Shown here one piece after another: positions 46,591 to 58,642 of a stretch of DNA of 64,000 nt. The stretch is from Acanthopagrus latus (Eukaryota; Chordata; Actinopteri; Spariformes; Sparidae), in assembly GCF_904848185.1 (NCBI RefSeq), contig NC_051055.1, forward strand, positions 9,942,521-10,006,520. Direction: 5' to 3'. Position numbers and translations under genes: made by a program. Below the pieces are notes generated by a model. It was not told the origin of the DNA. It saw only the letters and a program-made list of their open reading frames with translations, and searched no databases. Positions within the stretch are counted from its first letter, which is position 1. Each line of letters opens with the position of its first letter.

Positions 46591-49391
46591 AGGACATCTA
46601 TTTCCTGAGACAGTTGTGCGCAAGAATATGCAGTACAGACAACAATGGCGAGATTCAAAGAAATGTCAGCAGAGTATAAAGACGGCCTACAATGCTTAAA
46701 CTTAAATAATTCAAAATGAAAAATGCTTCAAGTCTTATTTTTTATATGGAAGACTTATTCGATACAGCTCAAGTTACAGTAAAACGCCCTGCAATGTGAC
46801 ATTAAAATGTGATACGTGTTTTATAATTCAACTTGAGATCAACTTTCACATACCAAAGGCTACACTGGACCTTCTACAATAAGAAAGGAGATAATGCCGT
46901 CCACAAGTCATTGCAGCCCTATTGTAAGTGCACGCTGGCCGTTCTTTCAGGAATCTTCACAAATTCTCCCTCACATTTTTCCTTGACCTCATGACTTTTT
47001 CCATCGAGAAGTTTAGGAAAAGACATGGGACGTTTTCTTTTTCACTTATCGACCACAGCCATGGTTGCCATCAGTTAAGAAAAAAATGTTTGTCCGTCCC
47101 AAAACGGTGATTGGACAGCAGATTTTATTTTTTATAATATTTTTTATTTTGACATTCGGTGATTTGTCACGCTCTGGAAAACAAAAGGCTGGCATGCACT
47201 TTTTCACTCATATTAACGTCAGTGCTCTGCAGGTTTATGCTGCCTTCTGCTGGACGGCACTGAAATGCATCTCAGCTCATCACTTCGGTGTCTGTGTTGT
47301 GATATGATTTGAAATGTGACATAGTAAACTTCCAGTCACCACCTAAACTAATGTCTTCAAGTTGTATTAAAGACAGTAAGCCAAATAATTTCCATTTTAA
47401 TCATGAGACAATAAAGTGATATACATGTCACAAACTTTGGATACATGTAGACATGACTGTCTTTCAAACTATTAAATGCTTGTATCATCGTGTCTTGGTC
47501 CTGTTAGCCCTTTAAAACAAACTGATGCATTACAGCATCAGGCCTTCATCAGGGAGTCAAAGGAAAGCTTGATGCTGAAATGCACAGTTTTATGTATTAC
47601 AACAATGTGTCATCTATAATGTGAGTGTGTATCAAACACACTTTATGTGTTTTCATTTAGGTATTTCTTATCTTCCATATGCTGGAGGTGAAGCACTGTC
47701 CTCTGGAGAATCTTGACGTTAGCTGTTGAGAGGGGGAGGAACATACCCTTTCTCCATCAGGTTTACTGAGCCAGCCCAAGGATTCAAGCCAGCGCTCTTA
47801 CCTTCAAGCCTTTGGCTACCGTTGCCGTCCACCATTTGCCGCCTTTGCCAGAAATTTTGTGAAACTCTGGAAACGCTGCAGCCCCAAGGCACACGCGTTA
47901 TAGAAATGCTGTCAAGGATTTAAATCTGAGTAAGGATGGCTTTGCTGTATTTTATCCCCCGTCCTTCACATCTTTTATTTTCCACTGTAAGGCAGATACG
48001 CCATAAAAATAATTGTTATAATGAATGTTTTAACTTTGGCTAAAACCTGGCTCTCCAGGCTCTCCATCCAGACTTTGTGGTTTACTGATGCTAAGCAGCT
48101 CTTGGCATGAGTGTAACTCTGCGATTAGTGCCCCTTTAAACACTTATAATTCACAGCCTATGAAAATATTATCTGAGAGGGCCAGCTCTCTGCCTGAGGG
48201 GGTCAGGAGGTTGTTTTAATGGTACCATGGGCTCGGTGTGTTGAACTGTTCAAGCTCACAGCATTAGGCTTGTCTTAAATCACTTTCAGTGGGTTGAGAA
48301 TGTGAAGAAAAACTATATGAGTTATAATCATATGTGTATGGAGTAATCAAAACGTGAAAATTAGGCATAATGCTCCAGCTATTAAAACCCTGACATGACT
48401 GGAACATGTGGAAATTATTTTCAAAAGTTTGGATTGTAATGACGAATGGTTTGTTTTTCCAGTGTTGTGTATGAGGGAAAGGCTGATTTCTCATATGCTC
48501 ACATCTGCACACGCCCCCACACACCTCGGCTCAGACCTAAATTTCCTGTTAAGTAGTGGTAGGAGGTGTATATGAAAGATCTGTCATTTGGCTAGTGGCT
48601 CCTTTCAGCTGACAGTTTACATAAGGAAGTTTCAATATCAATAAATACTTTGTTCTGCAGCACAGGTGCTTTCCGTTTCCAGGACATAATCTATGGAGTG
48701 CGGAGGAAAGAACATACTGAAAAATAACCAAGAAAGGTTGACCTCATGAATGGCAAACACTTACAGAGCACTCTTAAAATATAAGGTTTTCCTTACAACA
48801 TACAGCACAAATAAACTACTTTCGTTAAACATATTTGCTACATTCTGATTAAAATAAAGTCTAAATTGTTATGGTTCAGCTGTGCAGACTGCTATTTTTC
48901 TATTTTCATTTCCTGGTAACTTGACATCGTACATATTGATATAAAGTCTGTTGAGAGTTTTGTCAATGCAAGAAGTCAGAGTGGAGTTGTTGAGTTATAA
49001 GGGTGGATTCAACGTGCCTATCTTTAAATAAATAACTCTGTGGCAGTAGTTCACAGATTTCAAAAACTTTGCCCTTATGAGGCCAAACAAAGCACACATA
49101 TTATGGTCTGTATGAGAGAATAACTTTAACCCTCTGCACTTAATTCAACTTATTTATGACTTGCATTTTTTTTTAAATCAAATTATCAAGTGAAAGGCAT
49201 GTTGCAGTTAAGATATTAATTCCTTTGACACCTTGATTTTTTTGTGCATTTATCAAACACTTCTCATATTTGTTTTCAGTTTGAAAAAAATGACTTCATA
49301 CATATTACAATTAACCGTGAGTGAATGGACACCAACACTGACCCTCCAACTGATGCGGCCTCTTAAACCTGGTTTATTGTAAAGGCAAGTT

Positions 49392-49403
49392 CGCCCCCTG
49401 CTG
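49392..49403 (-). promoter_or_regulatory. CTCF-like core motif, reverse orientation
   Basis: On the - strand the core reads CAGCAGGGGGCG, a strong match to the CTCF core, although the flanking positions of the longer consensus fit less well. It lies 2.6 kb upstream of the gapdhs TATA box. Confidence 0.35.
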
Positions 49404-50268
49404 CACAAAAGAGAAATTGCACAGGTTGTGTACAATGAGTCAGTTTTCTGTTTCATCCCTTTGTGGGGAGGACACAGCGCCAGTGCATTATGGTGCAATT
49501 TTAAAAGAAAGGTTTAGGGACCAGGCAAAAATAAGGAATATTATGAAAATGATATGGATACACGGTGGAATTGAAATCTGTGCTATTACCCCGGCAATCA
49601 TACTTATGCAAGGGTGCGGCTTGCTCACTGTGTTGAGCAACGAAGAAAACTCTCGAATTTCAACTTCCTGTGGAGCTGCTTTACTTTACTGAAATGGTCA
49701 CTGACATTGGTTTGACAGCAAATGTTTCTCCATAGGTTGAAAGCAATGGACAAAGTGGATGTTCCAACCACTGCACATCCACACCAGTGCCTCCCGACAC
49801 TATTCAGTCCAACATTTCCCTGCATCACCTTGCACAGAGCTGTTTAGTGAAGGGCCTCATTGCTGTGGTGAGACTCAGTGCGAGGTCAAACCAAACATAA
49901 TGATAGGTTCAACATTTACAGAACTGCTGCTTTCGCAACAACATTCTGTCTTCGCCAATCTGAACACTTTCCATCATTCTTCATGGATACAATGAAGTGT
50001 TTCCACTGCAGTGAGCACCACAGACATAAGGGTTCCACTTTGAAAATAAACAGAGGTCCTCCAAGCAAACCATTGGCATGCTGCGTGTCCAAAAATGCTG
50101 GCAGTCGACAGAAACAGTGGTGTCAGAGAGTCTTGTTAGGACAAGGCACAAGAGACTGGCTTTTACAACAAACCTGCACAACGTTTCAGCACTATTTTAT
50201 ATGAGTGCACTTCTCAACATACACTGGAAAGTTACACAGCAGTCGTCGTGTGCAGAATGGTGGTTTGT

Positions 50269-50283
50269 CCAGTAGGTGGCGCC
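50269..50283 (+). promoter_or_regulatory. CTCF-like motif, forward orientation
   Basis: CCAGTAGGTGGCGCC fits the CTCF consensus CCASYAGRKGGCRSY at all 15 positions. It lies about 1.75 kb upstream of the gapdhs TATA box, with the forward strand facing gapdhs. Motif match only. Confidence 0.45.
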
Positions 50284-50584
50284 ATAGTTTCAGTTCTGGT
50301 CCTGAATGGGCCACATGGAAGTGCCACAACACAGTTACAAAAATGAGTCCTCCTCTTTATGATATGCTTTGATTTGACTTTATCCTGTCATTATCAACCA
50401 CTTTAGAAGAATAAGGGAATAGACAAAAAGCCATTTTAAAAAATCAATAAACAAAATATTTCCAATCCTATGTGGGGTGCAAGTTTTGTCTATATATACT
50501 TTGATAAATCAGTATCCTTGTATACTGTATACATAATTTACTTATGATTGTTTATCTATTTTTGGTATTATATATTCTATACTG

Positions 50585-50655
<71 letters not shown>
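50585..50655. repeat. (GATA)n microsatellite
   Basis: About 17 uninterrupted TAGA/GATA units. Confidence 0.95.
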
Positions 50656-50829
50656 TACTTTCCCCCAGTACACGTCACCATACCACGTGTGACCATTTGA
50701 AAGGTAAAATATATGAATGAGCAATGATGGGATGAGAATCATTTAATGAAATTATCTAAGTATTATCTCGAACATTCATATTTTAAAGAGCAGGGTCAGC
50801 TCTCTACTATATAATGTAGTTTGCTTTCC

Positions 50830-50867
50830 AATGCGGAAATCAAACGATTTAATGCGGAAATCAAACG
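50830..50867. repeat. 17-bp direct duplication
   Basis: AATGCGGAAATCAAACG occurs at 50830-50846 and 50851-50867, separated by 4 bp, without mismatch. Confidence 0.9.
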
Positions 50868-51040
50868 CCAATCAGAGATGACGAAATGCAAGATGTGCAG
50901 CTTGTGTGAGGAAATGATGTCCATGCCAGAGAGCGTTAGGCTACTTCCTACTACTGCACTGCAGGGATTTCCCATGTTACACTACTGTACGCACCATATC
51001 TCACGTAGCCTCGCTCTGAGTCTGACACGTGCTGTGACAT

Positions 51041-51135
51041 GAAGAGGGAAGGAGGAGAGAAGAGGAGAGGGGAGGAGAGAAGAGGAGAGGAGAGGAGAGG
51101 AGAGAAGAGGAGAGGAGAGGAGAGGAGAAGAGGAA
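51041..51135 (+). repeat. 95-nt all-purine GGAGA/GAGGA tract
   Basis: Every base on the + strand from 51041 to 51135 is A or G, mostly GAGGA pentamers, with local mirror symmetry. Such tracts can form triplex (H-DNA). It lies about 0.9 kb upstream of the gapdhs TATA box. Confidence 0.9.
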
Positions 51136-51378
51136 CAGATGGCAAGGGAGGAATAGCGGAATAAAACCGAAAATAACACATTGCAACTAAAGGTGGTCTA
51201 ATTCCAATATATTCTTATTTTTATTGATATGGATTGTCTTATTTCGTATAATGGCGCATGCAAGCACACAGTTCATCGAGCCATTCTGGCAGCTGAACAT
51301 CCTGTCTCCATGGGTACGTGACATGTTAGTTTCATGACTGCTTATATAACAGTGCAGCATCTATTCCTATAGGTGCAC

Positions 51379-51413
<35 letters not shown>

Positions 51414-51974
51414 TGCAGCATCCATAGGCGATGCGGTCTGCAGTCCTTTACAGATCATTGCACAGTGGAGGCCTGCTTACAAAACATTTGCCTCTAAAGA
51501 ACATGGAGTCCAGCAGGACCCTGCCACATGCAGAGTGACCAGACTACCAATTACATTAGCAGTGAGTTGCTGTGACCATTGTCTAGCTTGTGTCCTGTCT
51601 CCGCTCTAACCCTACCCCACATGAAGGACGCCTGTGTATCAAGCTACATTTCCCTCATATTTCATTGCATGCACACGTGACCAACTGCAGCGTGTCCATG
51701 GAGGGAATGGGGCAAAATGCTTCATCATTCCACGTCCACGTCCTTATGCTGCCAGATTCTCTCATTTTCCCTTATTCCTCACCCTCACCTGTCTGTGTGT
51801 TTTTCTCTTATAAATACTATCTTTCATCATCGACACAGCCCTCGGGCCAGTGTCATAAATAAGAAGTGTGAATAAGACGCAAAACAGACCAGTGTTTCAT
51901 CCCTCTAATGACCGACAGCCGCTGGGAGACCGTGACCGGTCCCTCGTTCCGAATGGATCCTAGCAGCAAAGGAT

Positions 51975-52034
51975 GACGTGACGTCACGTCGCCAGAGCAA
52001 CCAGGCTCCCCGAGGCACGTGTCTTGTATAAAAG
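51975..52034 (+). promoter_or_regulatory. gapdhs: gapdhs core promoter: CRE palindrome, E-box and TATA box
   Basis: The perfect 16-bp palindrome GACGTGACGTCACGTC (51975-51990) contains a full CRE, TGACGTCA, at 51979-51986. CACGTG follows at 52016-52021 and TATAAAAG at 52027-52034, predicting a start near 52057-52062. The surrounding 51900-52100 is CpG-rich. Assignment to gapdhs rests on orientation, the absence of any other gene, and the splice donor just downstream; there is no transcript evidence. Confidence 0.6.
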
Positions 52035-52056
52035 CGGAAGGCGGCACCGTGAACTG

Positions 52057-52088
52057 CGCACACTGACTGAAGAGGCATCGGCCGTGAG
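52057..52088 (+). other. gapdhs: proposed non-coding first exon of gapdhs
   Basis: From the predicted start site the sequence runs to GTGAG|GTAAGC, a strong donor with intron beginning at 52089. The exon has no ATG. GAPDH-family genes commonly have a short untranslated first exon, and the coding part begins 25 nt into the exon at 61411. The join is inference. Confidence 0.5.
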
Positions 52089-55000
52089 GTAAGCTGCCAG
52101 ACAGATTTACCCTCCAACGCACAGGGGCCTTTGTAACAGCTATTTTATTTTGCCCAAATTACGTACATTGAGGACGTTAAAATCGTTTTACACGACGTAG
52201 CTTCACCACAGATTCAAATGCTAGCTTATCTGTTGGTGCACAAATGTCGGCCTCTCATCCATCAGCTGGGTTGACTAGCTAACCTAATGCCTTTTTAAAT
52301 GACACTTCTTCTTTGCAGTCAAATTCGTCGCACATTTTCATGTGAATGGCTGTACTAGACGACTTGCGGAAGCGAGTGCTCAGCCTGTATCCTGTCGGCT
52401 GAATACCGTTCATCAGCTTAATTTTAATCAGCCACGTATCCGTGTAACGTGGCGCACATGCAGGAGGAGCAGGCGAGTGGAAGAGAGCGTTTTAACAGCT
52501 CAGAGTCCTTACAGGGTGGTTAGAGGGCTCTATCTCACATGATGCGTGCGTTAATGATACAGGGAAGCGAGGAGGAGGATGGGAGGGGATGCGGCCATGG
52601 CCCTGCGGTCTGAAGAGAGGCTGGCGGTTGTGTAATGCTTTCTGCTCGAGTCGATTCGTTGCATCATTTAGCTTTGTCGAAAAACCAACTACAGCTGTAA
52701 ACACCCCGAAACACTAAAATGACGCAGCTGTAACGATAATCTGCACATATTACGCACGACCCGCTCATAATATATTTCATTTATCTGAAGCTAAATTATT
52801 CCTGAGCGGGTAACGTGACATTGGGAGCTCCCATTCCTGCATCTTTGCGGAAGTGGATTAGTCTCCATGTTATGTAACCTAATCCAGAAACGTATACTAC
52901 ATATATATTACCACATTTTATCTCTAGAGGATACTGAGCAGGGCATGTATTACCATATGTTGAAAGGAGAACAATTTTACCCGAAAAACCTGACTATAAT
53001 TCTGTCTTTGCTGGTGTGCCGAGCTGAGCGGGGGCCGGTGAGGCGGGGTGAATGAGTGTACTTGAACGGAGGTGAAGCTACGTGCCTCCCCTGGTCCTCA
53101 TGATGAAGTCTGTCGTCGTTGCGCAATTGGATTTCACAGATGAATCGCACTCTCGCAATGACGAGAAACAGAGGACACGATAATGCAAGAACCGAGAAGG
53201 GGACAAATTAGCAACGTGGGTTTTTGTTTCAGGTGCAAAAGATGAATAAGTCGTGCTGAAACCTTCCTGTGAAGGGCAGACAGGCGGTGTGGTGTCGCAT
53301 GATTCTGCCGCATTTTGACTCGACGGACCTGTTGAAGCGGTTTACAAAGAGGCCTGTTTTTTTTTTCCTAAAGCAGCAATATCATACGGTTAACGTCATA
53401 TACAGTTTTTTAAAACTACTTAACCATCCGCACAGTGTATAAGTGCAAAACGGCTTTAATTAGACAGATGAATAGCAGAGCCAGTCAGATTAAGTGGGTG
53501 AAACTAACAGAAAAGAAGATTTTCTTGCGAAATACATAATGTCAAACCATCACAGCCCTGTTATGGACTGTTGGGAAAGCTTATTTATTTTATTATTCAT
53601 CTTAGTATGTAATAACATTTATGATGATACTAGTAATAACACAACGCATAGTACTGGGTTTTTAATTGCAGCAATCACTATTATCTAGCAGATACTTCGA
53701 TTCATCTCATGTAGGTGTGGTACATGCAGATGCAGCCATGTCTGGCCTAGTCTCTCTGTTGAAGGTCATCTCCTGCTGAGGAAGGTCACTGCAGGCCTGG
53801 AGCTGCTGTAGTGATGCTGACCTGCCGCTAATCCTTATTCTCAAACTCCTTGGCAGTTTGAAAATGGTCATTCAGACTGTACTTGCAGATGGGAGGCCAG
53901 ACCTCTTAGCTCAGGCCCTTGATGACTGAAGGTGACCAACAAACAGGCCTAGTGCTGCTTGCAAGGGAGATGCTAAGTGTCGTAGCCTAAGCTCTATGAC
54001 AAATCTAAGGCACAGTGGTCACAATTTTGGAAAGAAGTTAGCCACCATTAGCAGATAATAATTTAGAAGTTTTTCTAATAAGCATGATTTAACTTCCCCC
54101 TAGATTAATATCTCCAACAGAGATTTGAAGCACCTGTATAACCTTATTTTTCGTTAGTATATTAATGATGATAGTCATTGTGACAAGATCTAAAAATAGA
54201 ATTAGTTTACTAGCTTCATCCATGTATTAGCGGTGCTGTAATAATACACTTAAATGTCATGACAGGCCAAAGATGTACTTGTTCTGAATTACTCGATATT
54301 ATCATTTTTTATCAGACATGAGGACATTTATTGCATATGCTGCACAGAATGTATTTCCTTTTCATGTAACTCATACTTACTTTGAGGTGTTTGACATCAG
54401 GGTCATGTAAATGGTTGTGACTTTGTGACCAGCATGTTACCACTTTGCTGAGCAAGGAGTTAACTTCTAGCCAATGAGAATAGTTGGAGCATACTAGCAC
54501 CACACGGGAAAATGTTTTGCTGCCTAACAAGGACTCCAACCATGTTATTAAGGATTTATGGATAATAACATATAACAAGATATTTATGGTATGTAAGTGA
54601 GAAGCCATGGGATCTCTGTGACACTGGTCTTAAGGTGGACTGGATTCCTAAACCTGTTTTTCAGATGTGAGATTAGTATCTTTACAATTTGTGTTGGTTG
54701 TAGAGAGTCACCCTCTTCCCCTTTAGAGGCTGGGTTCAAAATCAGTACAAATAGGTTTAGCTCACATTACACGAATGCAGCTTTGAGGCATGCATTTATC
54801 TTGAGTTAGTTATGACTCTTTTTTTCTAGAGCAACACAATTTTTCCACTCAAAGGTAATGCGGTTGTTTCTCTGCCGACGTTAGTATGAGAGTCCCTCTT
54901 TATATTGCTCAGCAGCTGACTGAACAACCAGCCATCTTGTCCAGGATGTGCGTAAGAGAGAAGGAACTCTGCAGTGACTCAGCACTCTGCAACTGTCGCC

Positions 55001-57856
55001 AGTTTAAGGAAATAGACCCCCCAGTATGGGAGCACATACACAGCTAGGACATTAAAGGTCCCTACTTGTACAAAAAATAAGTTTTGCTTTGTTCTTTTCA
55101 TACAGTATATTGCAGTTAGTCAAAGGTTCAGGTGTTTGTCTAGTGGGCAGGATATAAGAAAGTAGCGAACACAGCATTAAACTGTACTTCTGTTAGAAGG
55201 AGAAGGGCAGTGACGGGCTCTGAGCCTTGGGAAAGTTAACTGTCATTTGCCTGCTGATTCAAGCTCATACACCAGGGCTACAGGCAGTGTGTGTGTGGTC
55301 GAGCATTACCTCCTCTGAGTAATCAAATGTCAGTCTCCTATTGAATCCTCTGCAGTTTGATACAGCACACCTTTTACTAATTCATGATGGTTGGTTTGCG
55401 CACGTACGTTAACTATTGCAGTGCAACACTTTTATGTGCTGTGCTGAGCTGCAGTAATAGGTGACCACATTTATAAAACCGCCTTCTTTGTCTAGATGTC
55501 TAATAGAAACAGTGACCTTGTTATTTGTCTCTCCCTGTCAGCAGGAGACCATGCCTGCTGCTGAGTAGGACACAGGCTGTGGGGTTGTGTCTGCATGTGT
55601 CTGACAGTTGATGTGATAGTACTGGGCATTTAACTGACTAGTTTACAACATCAAAGTGACATTGTATCTGTGATAAGACTATAAAAGGCTGGGGTTCTGC
55701 TAAAGAAAGGATGAGCAGAAGGAAAGTTCCTCAAGTTGCAGACAACACAGAAAGTTTCACACTTTACTTGTACCTGCATGTGAGGTTGTGTAATGGTAAT
55801 GATTTTGCTCAGTCTCTAATGTATTTGATTTACTGAAATCACAGAGAGGCGGGCAAGAGAAAGCATTACCTTATTGGATAGCCTGCCTGGCCTCCAGCCA
55901 ATCAACGCACTGCAGTGGAAAAACACTGGGGAGAGAAGGGCGTGACAAGGGAGTAAAAGCTGGTGGAAGGTTTGAATAGACAAGGGACACTTTAAGAAAC
56001 GCAGCTGAAAGAGGAAAGCTGAGGGAGAATGGCACAGTGGGCAGGAAAAGTAAGGGCAGCGTCATTGAGTTCAGTCATTTACTGATGAATTTCCAATGAA
56101 TACACTGAAGAAACTGAAGCTATTTTAAAAGCGCAAGTCTGAATCAGGCTTCCGTGTACATGAATATAAGTTATAGTTTTACTCTTAAAATGTAACATCT
56201 CAAGAAAACAGCCACTATATACAAAATAGTTAACCCAGTCATCACCTACTATAGTAAATTATATGAACGGTTCATGTGTCTTGTCTGTAACCATAACCAT
56301 CTGAGCCATGATATTTTAGAGAGATTAAGTGTAGTCTGTCTATGCTCCTCAAGACTTAGGTCCATATAAGGGTTCGAGAGTTCACATGTTGTCCAAATGC
56401 TCTTCTAAGAGTGTTGACACATGACAGAGGAAAGAAGAATGAGTGTCTGTCCAGTGAAGTGTTGGTGCTTGACATCAGAGGAGATGTTGGCAGAAGTGAA
56501 ATGCTGTGCCATCTCCTGTCACTGGCTCTTTTTGTCTCTGATGAGATTTTATCACCTGATGCAGAAGCCTGTTATCTTTGTCCTTTTCTGGTCGACTGGT
56601 TATGAGTCATCGTTTTCCCCCAGCGGTCCCTCCGGTCCACATGCATATGCACAGGCATCATGACCCTGCCTTCCATCCCACCCACCCGATTAAAATGTGT
56701 CTGTGTGAGGAAAATGGGTCGCAGCTCAGAGGGAGGGTAGCGTTGTGCTCAGTGAAGGGGACTGGGCAGACAAAGAGTGGCGAGGACAGACAAATGGGTA
56801 GCTGGAGGGAGGGTGTTGAATTTTAATGATTAGTTTGGGTGTTGGGGAAAAGGGGAGGTGAGGTATGGTACTCATGAAGCCAAAAAAGTGAGGGGGAGAC
56901 TAAAACCGGTGGACAACAAAAGAAAGTTATTATGCCAAACAGAAGACACAGAAAAATTTGTACAAATGGACAAAGAGACAGAAGAGAAGCAGGTAGGGCA
57001 GACAAGCGAGTAGCTGGTGAACTTCCTCATTAATTAGGATTGAGCACATTAAAGCTCCTCTGACTGGCTGGTTCTTCCCTTTGTCTAACAAATCAGGAGG
57101 GGAGATGGTTGCTCCACCCTTGCCAGCTGACTAGCTCATAACGGTTCGGTATATTCTCAGGCTGGTGATCATGAAGAGGAAGGTTGAACAGAGAGATGCA
57201 CTGCCAATCTTACTCAAACTGCAACAGTTCTCTCTCTGATTGGTCTCTGTCTTGCTCTTTGGCCAGCCAATCAGAAGAGGAGGTGGCTGCAATACAGGAA
57301 TCAGAATATGTATTTTGCTCACATCAGTGCAGGAAGTACAAACAAATCAATTCAGATGCTGACACTACTGCCGAAAAGAGCTGACAAAATAATATTCACA
57401 GATGTAAGCTGATTGGGTTTTAGAAACAACCTTATTGTGGGGTTTCAGTTATACATAGAACTCTTCCTGTGTAAACTAGTGAAGCTGCAGTGTAGTAAAT
57501 TTGCAATGGGTAGCAAATGGTCAGAAAAATATCAAAGGAAACTTGCTGCTCCTCATGTCTGGACATCTGCCTCTTCCTCCTACATTTTAATGAGTGTCAG
57601 CAGATTGCAGCTTGCAGTTAACAGCATGTAACGTCTTTGCTCTGCTCTGCACAATGCTACCTCTGTGTACTGAGACATATCTATGTGAGGGCTGAATCCC
57701 AGATCAGGGCTGATTGGGCTACATAAGGGGCAGGGCTGACATGGGAAAGGCTGCTGGCTAAGTGGATTTTGCTTTTGGTTTTACATTATCTAATCTATGT
57801 TTTCATAGGTTGTTTACCACATAATATGCATATTGCATGCAAAAACTGCACAAGTA

Positions 57857-58445
57857 CACTGCCTGGCCAAAAATAGTTGCCAACAAAAAAAAGGTCACAC
57901 ACTGTAATATTTCATTGGACCTCCTTTAGCTTTGATCAGGCATTTGCTGTGGCATTTTTTTGATAAGCTTCTGCAGCGTCACAAGATTAATTTTTGTCCA
58001 GTGCCGCATTAAATTTTCACCAAGTGGGAGAGTCGGACCATTGCACAAAGCCTTCTCCAGCACATCCCAAAGATTCTCAATGGGGTTTAGGTCTGGACTC
58101 TGTGGTGGTTAATCCATGTGTGAAAATGGTGTCTCATGCTCCCTGAACCACTCTTTCACAATTTGAGCCCGATGAATCCTGGCATTGTCAACTTGGAATA
58201 TGCCCATGCCATCAGGGCAGAAAAAAATCCATTGATGGAATAACATGGTCATTCAATATTCAGGTAGCCACCTGACCTGGTTCTTTGGGCACCTAATGTT
58301 GCTGAAGCTAGACCTGACCAACTGCAGTAACCCTAGGTCATAGCACTGCCCCCACAGGCTTGTACAGTGGGCACTAGGCATGATGGAAGCATCACTTCAT
58401 TTGCATAGTTGGATCCATTTTTTTTTTTTTTTTGGCCAGGCAGTG
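57857..58445 (-). mobile_element. Tc1/mariner-type DNA transposon remnant with intact TIRs
   Basis: The TIRs CACTGCCTGGCCAAAAA (57857-57873) and its exact complement (58429-58445) are flanked by TA at 57855-57856 and 58446-58447, the Tc1/mariner target site. On the minus strand, about 58115 back to 57920, the sequence encodes a degraded C-terminal transposase piece including SPDLNPIENLW, which carries the catalytic third acidic residue (Glu) of Tc1 transposases. The 5' two thirds of a full-length (about 1.3 kb) element are largely deleted, so this is a non-autonomous internal-deletion copy inside gapdhs intron 1. Confidence 0.85.
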
Positions 58446-58607
58446 TATATGTATGTAACACTAAATTTTGAAACTGAATAATTATCAATTAATGTTATTC
58501 AATGTATTCATAAATCAAAGCTGCTTTTTCACAGCTGCTTTTTAAGATTTTTTTTTTCTCAAAGCTAATATACATTTGATATTACAAACAATATTACAGA
58601 CTTTTTT

Positions 58608-58642
58608 CTGTATTCTGTATTCTGTTTTCTGTATTCTGTATT
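58608..58642. repeat. TGTATTC/TGTTTTC tandem repeat
   Basis: Four imperfect copies of a TATTCTG-type unit in an AT-rich background. Confidence 0.75.

Larger units (their letters stand above)
41000..51950. other. gene desert, block 3, up to the gapdhs promoter (no gene recognised)
   Basis: Contains the AT trinucleotide hairpin and poly-G run (41579-41959), MITE family A copy 4 (42713-43058), a poly-A run (43440-43462), two dispersed teleost repeats (about 45120-45260 and 46243-46590), a GATA array, two CTCF-like motifs and a purine tract. Open frames here lack recognisable domains; the 165-codon frame at 46111-46608 is within a dispersed repeat. Confidence 0.6.

Noticed and set aside
46111..46608. 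165-codon open frame
   Set aside because: Runs through a common teleost dispersed repeat; no homology to a protein is evident.
18571..51950. Additional intron-bearing gene between scx and gapdhs
   Set aside because: Scanning for conserved short exons with flanking AG/GT found none I could recognise; weakly conserved or non-coding RNA genes cannot be ruled out.
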